Positions 5,926-10,433 of a DNA stretch of 10,433 nt are shown one piece after another. Where the stretch lies: assembly GCA_023254015.1 (NCBI GenBank), contig JALQYS010000520.1, positions 1 through 10,433 on the forward strand. Reading direction: 5' to 3'. Origin of the DNA: Paracoccaceae bacterium (GTDB taxonomy: Bacteria; Pseudomonadota; Alphaproteobacteria; Rhodobacterales; Rhodobacteraceae). Under the pieces are notes generated by a model. That model was not told the origin of the DNA, ran no database searches, and saw nothing but the letters and a program-made list of their open reading frames with translations. The first letter of the stretch is position 1, and each line of letters starts with the position of its first letter. A program made the translations under genes and the position numbers.

Positions 5926-5962
5926 TTGCCAAGGCCCTACCGCGAGTGCGCTTTCTTGGCAA
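5926..5962. repeat. 8-bp inverted repeat around the small-gene promoter
   Basis: TTGCCAAG (5926-5933) and CTTGGCAA (5955-5962) are perfect inverted copies separated by 21 bases, with centres 29 bp apart. One arm contains the proposed -35 of the minus-strand gene and the other lies just past its -10, so it could be an operator; coincidence with -35-like sequence is also possible. Confidence 0.4.
5934..5962 (-). promoter_or_regulatory. Possible promoter of the DUF6324-type gene
   Basis: On the minus strand TTGCCA (5962-5957) is followed after 17 bases by TAGGGC (5939-5934). The -35 is good and the -10 poor. A start near 5927 would give a leader of about 18 bases containing the GGGGAAAG ribosome site. 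Confidence 0.35.
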
Positions 5963-5970
5963 TCCTGCTC

Positions 5971-5999
5971 TTGCAATCCCCGGCAAGGGGGGGTAAACG
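5971..5999 (+). promoter_or_regulatory. Possible tRNA-His promoter
   Basis: TTGCAA (5971-5976), a 17-base spacer ending in a G-run, and TAAACG (5994-5999). The predicted start near 6006 leaves a short 5' leader before the mature tRNA end at 6012. The -10 match is only partial. Confidence 0.4.
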
Positions 6000-6011
6000 C
6001 CCCTCGTGAGT

Positions 6012-6088
6012 GCCGACTTAGCTCAGTTGGTTAGAGCACTAGATTGTGGATCTAGGGGTCCCCCGTTCGAGCCGGGGAGTCGGTACCA
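6012..6088 (+). tRNA. tRNA-His, anticodon GTG, CCA encoded
   Basis: A complete cloverleaf can be drawn by eye. The acceptor stem is GCCGACT (6012-6018) with AGTCGGT (6078-6084), the first pair being G-T. The D arm is GCTC/GAGC with loop AGTTGGTTA. The anticodon stem is CTAGA/TCTAG with loop TTGTGGA, placing GTG at 6046-6048. The variable loop is GGGTC, the T arm CCCCG/CGGGG with loop TTCGAGC, the discriminator A at 6085, then CCA at 6086-6088. The base before position 1 is T, so the usual G-1 is not encoded, and the usual C73 is A. This combination is the known alphaproteobacterial exception in histidine tRNA identity. The only nearby terminator candidate is a 4-bp stem, GGCT-GGAT-AGCC, followed by TTT (6115-6129). 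tex lies 109 bases downstream. Confidence 0.97.
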
Positions 6089-6141
6089 TCCTCCTGCACT
6101 TGCACGCATACCGGGGCTGGATAGCCTTTGTTATCAGGGGC

Positions 6142-6170
6142 TTGGCCGCACCCGTGCCAAGGGATATGGT
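6142..6170 (+). promoter_or_regulatory. Probable tex promoter
   Basis: TTGGCC (6142-6147), 17-base spacer, TATGGT (6165-6170); each hexamer matches four of six sigma-70 consensus bases. The start near 6177 gives a leader of about 20 bases. A perfect inverted repeat, CTTGGC (6141-6146) with GCCAAG (6156-6161), overlaps the -35 and spacer. Confidence 0.5.
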
Positions 6171-6197
6171 CACCCTCCGCCGCAGATGAGGATTCGC

Positions 6198-8534
6198 ATG
6201 ACCGACGCCGCCCTGAAACCCGCCCTTGCCCGCATCCCGCAGGTGATCGCCACCGAAATCGGCGCGGCGGCACCACAGGTGGCGGCGGCCATCCAGCTTC
6301 TGGACGAAGGCGCGACCGTGCCCTTCATCGCTCGTTATCGCAAAGAGGTGACGGGGGGGCTGGATGACACCCAGTTGCGCACGCTGGCCGAACGACTGAC
6401 CTACCTGCGCGAGATGGAGGCGCGGCGGGCGGCCATCGTCGGCTCGATCACCGAACAGGGCAAGATGACGGATTCGCTGGCGCTGGCGCTGGCCAAGGCC
6501 GGCACCAAGGCCGAGCTTGAGGACATCTATCTGCCCTACAAGCCCAAGCGCCGCACCCGGGCGATGATCGCACGTGAAAACGGCCTTCAGCCGCTTTACG
6601 ATGCGATTCTGGCCGACCGCAACGCGGATCCGGCGGTGCTGGCGGCAGGTTATGTCACCGAGGCCGTGCCGGACGTGAAATCGGCGCTGGAGGGCGCGCG
6701 GGACATTCTGGCCGAGGGGCTGTCCGAAAACGCCGATCTTCTGGGCCGTCTGCGCGGCCACATGAAGCAGGTGGGCCGGGTACAGGCCCGCGTGGTTGAG
6801 GGCAAAGAGGCGGCGGGGGCCAAGTTTTCCGATTACTTCGCCCATGACGAACCCTGGGTGTCGGCCCCCAGTCACCGGGTTCTTGCAATGCTGCGGGGGC
6901 AGAACGAAGGCTTCCTGACGCTGGATCTGGCGATTGACGCCGATGCGCCGCGGGGCGAAAGCCCGGCCGAGCGCGCCTGCGCGGCCCATCTGGCTGCCAC
7001 CGGCCGCGGCCCCGGCGACGCCTGGCTGCGCGAGGCCGCCGCCTGGGCCTGGCGGGTCAAGCTGAAAACCAGCCTGACGCTGGACCTGATGTCCGAGATG
7101 CGCGAACGCGCCGAGGCCGAGGCGATCAACGTCTTTGCCCGCAACCTGAAAGACCTTCTGCTGGCGGCTCCTGCCGGGGGCAAGGCGACCATGGGGCTTG
7201 ATCCGGGTATCCGAACCGGCGTCAAGGTTGCCGTGGTCGATGCGACGGGCAAGGTTCTGGCGACAGACACCGTCTATCCGTTCCAGCCCAAGAACGACCT
7301 GCGCGGTGCGCAGGTGGCCCTTGCGCAGCTGATCGGCAAGCATGGGGTGAAACTCATTGCCATCGGCAACGGCACAGCCAGCCGCGAGACGGAAAAACTG
7401 GTGGCGGACCTCTTGGCGCATTTCCCGGGGCAGGAAAAACCGGTCAAGGTAATCGTGTCCGAGGCTGGCGCCTCGGTCTATTCGGCCTCGGAACTGGCGG
7501 CCCGCGAATTCCCCGATCTGGATGTGTCCTTGCGGGGCGCGGTCTCCATCGCCCGGCGCCTGCAAGACCCCCTGGCCGAACTGGTCAAGATCGAGCCAAA
7601 GTCGATCGGCGTCGGCCAGTATCAGCATGACGTTGACCAGCACCGCCTTGGCCGCAGCCTTGAGGCCGTGGTCGAAGATGCGGTGAACGCCGTGGGGGTG
7701 GATCTGAACACCGCCTCAAGCGCGCTTCTGGCCCGCGTTTCGGGCCTTGGGCCGTCCCTTGCCGAGGCGATCGTTGCCCATCGCAACGCCAACGGACCCT
7801 TCGCCACCCGGCGCGAGCTTTTGAAGGTGGCACGTCTGGGGCCAAAGGCCTTTGAACAATCGGCAGGCTTCCTGCGCATTCCGAACGGCAAGGAGCCGCT
7901 GGATGCCTCCTCCGTTCACCCCGAGGCCTATGACGTGGCGCGCAAGATCGTGGCCGCCTGTGGCCGCGACATCCGCAGCCTGATGGGCGACAGTGCGACG
8001 CTGAAAAAGGTGAACCCGGCCGCTTTTGTGGACGACAAATTCGGCCTGCCCACGGTGCGCGACATTCTGGCGGAACTGGAAAAGCCCGGCCGCGACCCGC
8101 GCCCCAGCTTCAAGACCGCCACCTTTGCCGAGGGCGTGAACGAAATCACCGACCTGCGGCCCGGCATGATGCTGGAAGGCACCGTGACGAACGTCGCCGC
8201 CTTTGGCGCCTTTGTTGACATCGGCGTGCATCAGGACGGGTTGGTGCATGTCAGCCAATTGTCCGACACGTTCGTCAAGGACCCCCATCAGGTGGTCAAG
8301 GCCGGCGATGTGGTGAAGGTGCGGGTGGTCGAGGTGGATGTGCCGCGCAAACGCATCGGCCTGACGATGAAGCGCGACAGCGGCGAGGCGCGTGAGACCG
8401 CCCGCGAGCGTCAGGCGCAAGGCAAGCCGCAGCCGCAGAAGGGCAGGCCGCTTCCCTCCAGCGCGGGGCCATCTTCGGGCGGTGGGGGCGGCAACGCCTT
8501 TGCCGATGCGCTGAAGGGCAAGTTCGGGCGCTGA
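6198..8534 (+). CDS. tex: Tex family transcription accessory / RNA-binding protein
   Basis: At 778 residues this is a full-length Tex. The N-terminal helical domain includes TVPFIARYRKEVTGGLDDTQ (starting near residue 39) and LPYKPKRRTRA (112-122). A YqgF/RNase-H-like domain begins at MGLDPGIRTG (332-341), continues through IGNGTASRETEKL (389-401) and SEAGASVYSASELAAREFPD (421-440), then the conserved RRLQDPLAELVKIEPKSIGV and QYQHDV. Tandem helix-hairpin-helix units (about 500-566) follow, then an S1 RNA-binding domain (about 656-725: GTVTNVAAFGAFVDIGVHQD, GLVHVSQLSD). A glycine-rich tail ends in NAFADALKGKFGR. Tex proteins bind nucleic acid and affect transcription, including toxin expression in Bordetella; the mechanism is not fully settled. 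TGAGGA five bases upstream supports the ATG at 6198; starts further upstream would translate the tRNA. It appears to be monocistronic, with its own promoter and a 3' hairpin. Confidence 0.97.
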   Translation: MTDAALKPALARIPQVIATEIGAAAPQVAAAIQLLDEGATVPFIARYRKEVTGGLDDTQLRTLAERLTYLREMEARRAAIVGSITEQGKMTDSLALALAKAGTKAELEDIYLPYKPKRRTRAMIARENGLQPLYDAILADRNADPAVLAAGYVTEAVPDVKSALEGARDILAEGLSENADLLGRLRGHMKQVGRVQARVVEGKEAAGAKFSDYFAHDEPWVSAPSHRVLAMLRGQNEGFLTLDLAIDADAPRGESPAERACAAHLAATGRGPGDAWLREAAAWAWRVKLKTSLTLDLMSEMRERAEAEAINVFARNLKDLLLAAPAGGKATMGLDPGIRTGVKVAVVDATGKVLATDTVYPFQPKNDLRGAQVALAQLIGKHGVKLIAIGNGTASRETEKLVADLLAHFPGQEKPVKVIVSEAGASVYSASELAAREFPDLDVSLRGAVSIARRLQDPLAELVKIEPKSIGVGQYQHDVDQHRLGRSLEAVVEDAVNAVGVDLNTASSALLARVSGLGPSLAEAIVAHRNANGPFATRRELLKVARLGPKAFEQSAGFLRIPNGKEPLDASSVHPEAYDVARKIVAACGRDIRSLMGDSATLKKVNPAAFVDDKFGLPTVRDILAELEKPGRDPRPSFKTATFAEGVNEITDLRPGMMLEGTVTNVAAFGAFVDIGVHQDGLVHVSQLSDTFVKDPHQVVKAGDVVKVRVVEVDVPRKRIGLTMKRDSGEARETARERQAQGKPQPQKGRPLPSSAGPSSGGGGGNAFADALKGKFGR

Positions 8535-8537
8535 TCA

Positions 8538-8568
8538 GGTCGGGCGGATGCACGTCAACCGCCCGATC
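8538..8568 (+). terminator. Hairpin after tex
   Basis: TCGGGCGG (8540-8547) pairs perfectly with CCGCCCGA (8559-8566), extended by a G-T and a G-C pair, with an 11-base loop, four bases after the tex stop. No T-run follows (TCCTTGCC), so termination may be partial or factor-assisted. Confidence 0.55.
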
Positions 8569-8648
8569 CTTGCCACAATCTGACCTTACGTCGGCCTTGG
8601 TTCCGGCCTCTTCTCGCATCGGTTGTGTTTTTCCGATGGAGTTCCCGG

Positions 8649-10013
8649 ATGCCCCTCTCCCTTGCTTCGATCCGCGCCGCCCTGGAAGCGGATTTCGATC
8701 TGGCCGACAACGTCACCCGCAGCGAGCTGGCCGAGGGCCTTGCCGCGGTGGACAGTCTCTCTGGCCTTCTGATCCAGTTGCTGCAGCAGACCGGGGTGAA
8801 TGCCGATGGGCTGATCTCGACCGCCGACATGATGGCGCTGTCGGATGCCCTGCGCGCCGATCCGGCGCTCGTGGCGCAGTTCATGGCCGCCCATGGCAAT
8901 GACGAATGGGACGAGGAAACCGGCTATCACCTGTTGCAGAATGACGGGGGCAGTCTGGAATTTCAGGGCCGCAACCTGGCCGATACGGTCGTCGACGGGC
9001 TGTTCCACTTCGGCTTTTCCTACGCCGATGGCCGTTTCGTGAACGAGGACGGCAACCCGAATGAAGAGGTCGCCGATGTGGCGGGCTGGCTGAACTATTT
9101 CCTCAACGGCGTGAATGTTGTTCACGGCACCGAGGGCGACGATGACCTTTACAGCGGCGACTACAGCCCCGAACTGATCACGGCGGCCAATGAGACCTGG
9201 CTTGCCGGGGCGGGCAATGACCATATATGGGCCGATCGCGGCAATGACACGGTCTGGGCCGGTACCGGCGACGACCAGTCGGGCGGCGGCCATGGCAATG
9301 ACGTGCTGCAGGGTGAGGCGGGGGCCGACACGCTTTGGGGGGAACAGGGTCACGACCGGCTGGACGGCGGCGAGGGCGACGATGTGATCGGCGCAGGCAC
9401 CGGGCGCGACACGGCGCAGGGCGGTGCGGGCGATGACAAGATTTACGGCGAGACCGGGGCCGACAACCTGTCGGGCGATCTGGGCAATGACCTGATTTAT
9501 GGCGGCACCGAACAGGATACGCTGAACGGCGGGGCGGGCGATGATACGCTGGGCGGCGCGCAGGGCAATGACCTGCTACAAGGCGGGGCCGGGGCCGACG
9601 GGCTGTGGGGCGACAGCGGGGCCGACCGGCTGCGCGGCGACGAAGGCAATGACAGCCTCTCGGCCGGGGCCGGGGCTGATACGCTGGAGGGTGGGGCCGG
9701 GGCCGACCAGTTCTTCCTGTGGGAAGAGGCGCAGGCAAGCGATGTGCTGATCTTCAACGCCGGTGACAGCGGCCGGACGCGCGCCACCATCGACACGGTC
9801 GAGGGTTTTGCCGTTGGCAGCGACAAGATCGACCTGCGCGCCTTTGTGGGCATGACCTTTGAAGACCTGGACTATACCGGCGAGGGCGTGGCCAGTTGCT
9901 ATTTCGACGGCCGTCACCTGCGGATCGACCATACCGGCGACGGGCGCAGCGACATGATCATCGCCTTCAAATGGATCGACGAGCTGACGGCGGGCGATTT
10001 CCTCTTCGCCTGA
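8649..10013 (+). CDS. RTX calcium-binding protein, likely type I secretion substrate
   Basis: A 454-residue acidic protein. Residues 1-157 form an N-terminal region I cannot assign. It has an EF-hand-like stretch, NADGLISTAD (51-60), and a block I recall only from uncharacterised Rhodobacteraceae RTX proteins (HLLQNDGGSLEFQGR 94-108; FHFGFSYADGRF 119-130; DVAGWLNYFLNG 143-154). Residues 186-356 are 19 contiguous GGxGxDxLx-type nonapeptides, which in this family fold as a calcium-filled beta roll outside the cell. The last 100 residues (IDTVEGFAVGSDKIDLRAF at 381-399, ending GDFLFA) resemble the C-terminal signal of ABC-exporter substrates. There is no N-terminal signal peptide and a single cysteine (417). 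The ATG at 8649 has GGAG seven bases upstream. No exporter genes are in view. No protease HExxH or lipase motif is seen, so the activity is unknown. Confidence 0.88.
   Translation: MPLSLASIRAALEADFDLADNVTRSELAEGLAAVDSLSGLLIQLLQQTGVNADGLISTADMMALSDALRADPALVAQFMAAHGNDEWDEETGYHLLQNDGGSLEFQGRNLADTVVDGLFHFGFSYADGRFVNEDGNPNEEVADVAGWLNYFLNGVNVVHGTEGDDDLYSGDYSPELITAANETWLAGAGNDHIWADRGNDTVWAGTGDDQSGGGHGNDVLQGEAGADTLWGEQGHDRLDGGEGDDVIGAGTGRDTAQGGAGDDKIYGETGADNLSGDLGNDLIYGGTEQDTLNGGAGDDTLGGAQGNDLLQGGAGADGLWGDSGADRLRGDEGNDSLSAGAGADTLEGGAGADQFFLWEEAQASDVLIFNAGDSGRTRATIDTVEGFAVGSDKIDLRAFVGMTFEDLDYTGEGVASCYFDGRHLRIDHTGDGRSDMIIAFKWIDELTAGDFLFA
9204..9716 (+). repeat. 19 tandem 27-bp units encoding RTX nonapeptides
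   Basis: Exactly 513 bases, or 19 units of nine codons, with no insertion or deletion between the first unit (AGAGNDHIW) and the last (GGAGADQFF). Units differ in sequence at the DNA level apart from recurring GGGGCCGGGGCCGAC strings, so the array is old or under selection rather than freshly expanded. Position 6 of nearly every unit is Asp, the calcium ligand; the least typical are GGTEQDTLN and AGTGRDTAQ. Confidence 0.9.
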
Positions 10014-10042
10014 GCGCCCGGCGCGCCCCGCACGGCAACGGC

Positions 10043-10066
10043 GGGGGGGCAAGTTGGTCCCCCCCC
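10043..10066. terminator. Bidirectional terminator-like hairpin between RTX gene and tldD
   Basis: Seven G (10043-10049) face eight C (10059-10066) across a 9-base loop, CAAGTTGGT. It lies in the 58-base gap between two convergent genes and could end both transcripts. Only short T or A tracts flank it, so its efficiency is uncertain. Confidence 0.55.
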
Positions 10067-10071
10067 TTGGC

Positions 10072-10433
10072 TCAGGCTGATTGACCGCCCACGGTCAGCC
10101 CGCCGATCAGAAGCGTGGGCTGGCCCACGCCCACCGGCACGCTCTGGCCTTCTTTGCCGCAGGTGCCCACGCCCGAATCGAGGCGCATGTCCTTGCCGAT
10201 CATGCTGATTTTCTTGAGCGACTCGGGGCCGCTGCCAATCAGCGTGGCGCCCTTGACGGGGTAGAGGATCTGGCCGTTTTCAACCCAATAGGCTTCGCTG
10301 GCCGAGAACACAAATTTGCCGCTGGTGATGTCGACCTGGCCGCCGCCGAAGTTGGTGGCGTACAGCCCCTTCTTGATGCTGGCGACGATTTCCCGGGGAT
10401 CCTTATCGCCACCGAGCATGTAGGTGTTGGTCA
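10072..10433 (-). CDS. tldD: TldD metalloprotease, C-terminal 119 residues (5' end outside window)
   Basis: The minus frame enters from the right edge (TNTYMLGGDKDPREI...) and ends at the TGA at 10074-10072. It matches the C-terminal part of TldD, which with TldE (PmbA) forms a zinc protease that trims unfolded peptides, matures microcin B17 and degrades the CcdA antitoxin in E. coli. Visible motifs are LYATNFGGGQVDITSGKF, FSASEAYWVENGQILYPVKG, DSGVGTCGKEGQ, PVGVGQPTLLIGGLTVGG. The cysteine in GVGTCGKEG (codon 10161-10159) corresponds to the third zinc ligand of TldD; the HExxxH helix lies beyond the window. Because VGxCGKxGQ and the LTVGG end are typical of TldD rather than TldE, I favour TldD. 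It converges with the RTX gene. Confidence 0.93.
   Translation of the reverse strand, partial: TNTYMLGGDKDPREIVASIKKGLYATNFGGGQVDITSGKFVFSASEAYWVENGQILYPVKGATLIGSGPESLKKISMIGKDMRLDSGVGTCGKEGQSVPVGVGQPTLLIGGLTVGGQSA

Noticed and set aside
6012..6088. Reading the tRNA-His acceptor with G-1 at 6010 and C73
   Set aside because: That alignment leaves three bases instead of two between acceptor and D stem and breaks the encoded CCA; the GCCGACT/AGTCGGT stem with A73 fits the standard numbering exactly.
6115..6129. Terminator for tRNA-His (GGCT-GGAT-AGCC followed by TTT)
   Set aside because: A 4-bp stem with three T is too weak to call; mentioned only under the tRNA entry.
6006..6197. Upstream GTG start for tex adding 64 residues
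   Set aside because: It would translate through the tRNA-His gene. The extra residues have no family counterpart, and a proper ribosome site precedes the ATG at 6198.
9178..9738. Minus-strand open frame opposite the RTX repeats, rich in Pro, Arg and His
   Set aside because: It is the mirror of the GGxGxD repeats; its composition is an artefact of the repeated glycine and aspartate codons.
1..10433. Mobile element, prophage or CRISPR content
   Set aside because: No transposase, integrase, terminal repeats, spaced direct repeats or composition shift was seen; the window looks like core chromosome.

Overview
The window reads as chromosomal DNA of a GC-rich alphaproteobacterium, most likely a member of the Rhodobacteraceae/Paracoccaceae. 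Four signs support this: the ribE-ribB-ribH-nusB gene order; a DUF6324-type small protein known to me from that group; a GTTC-N7-GTTC box, the alphaproteobacterial LexA site, in front of mmcB; and a tRNA-His with the alphaproteobacterial acceptor end (A73, G1:U72, no G-1). Genes are densely packed and no gene-free stretch exceeds about 240 bases. I see no insertion sequence, prophage, CRISPR array or composition break. This looks like a housekeeping region rather than an accessory island.

Layout. Bases 1-1062 (minus) hold the first 354 codons of a KpsS-like capsule polysaccharide gene that runs off the left edge. Diverging from it is the riboflavin cluster: ribE (1228-1824), a 150-base structured spacer, ribB (1975-3069), ribH (3074-3577) and nusB (3574-4074). 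The last three are 4 bases apart or overlapping, so they are almost certainly co-transcribed. RibE, RibB and RibH catalyse the butanone-phosphate, lumazine and riboflavin steps. The RibB protein carries a C-terminal GTP-cyclohydrolase-II-like domain that lacks the zinc cysteines (the RibBX type), so true RibA, and also RibD, must be encoded elsewhere. Next come a secreted META-domain protein (4132-4521) and a small two-helix membrane protein (4591-4917).

Bases 5121-5617 form an SOS unit: a promoter overlapped by a LexA box lies directly in front of mmcB (DNA repair) and leaves almost no room for a leader. A convergent DUF6324-type small gene (5697-5909, minus) follows, then a divergent promoter region, tRNA-His(GTG) (6012-6088) and tex (6198-8534), which encodes a full-length transcription accessory protein with its own plausible promoter. 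A hairpin ends tex. An RTX calcium-binding secreted protein (8649-10013) follows, with 19 uninterrupted nonapeptide repeats. It converges, across a G7/C8 hairpin, on the 3' end of tldD (10072 to the right edge, minus).

I do not see a clearly new multi-gene system. The points most worth following up are the RibBX variant, the SOS-controlled and probably leaderless mmcB, the atypical tRNA-His, and the uncharacterised N-terminal half of the RTX protein.
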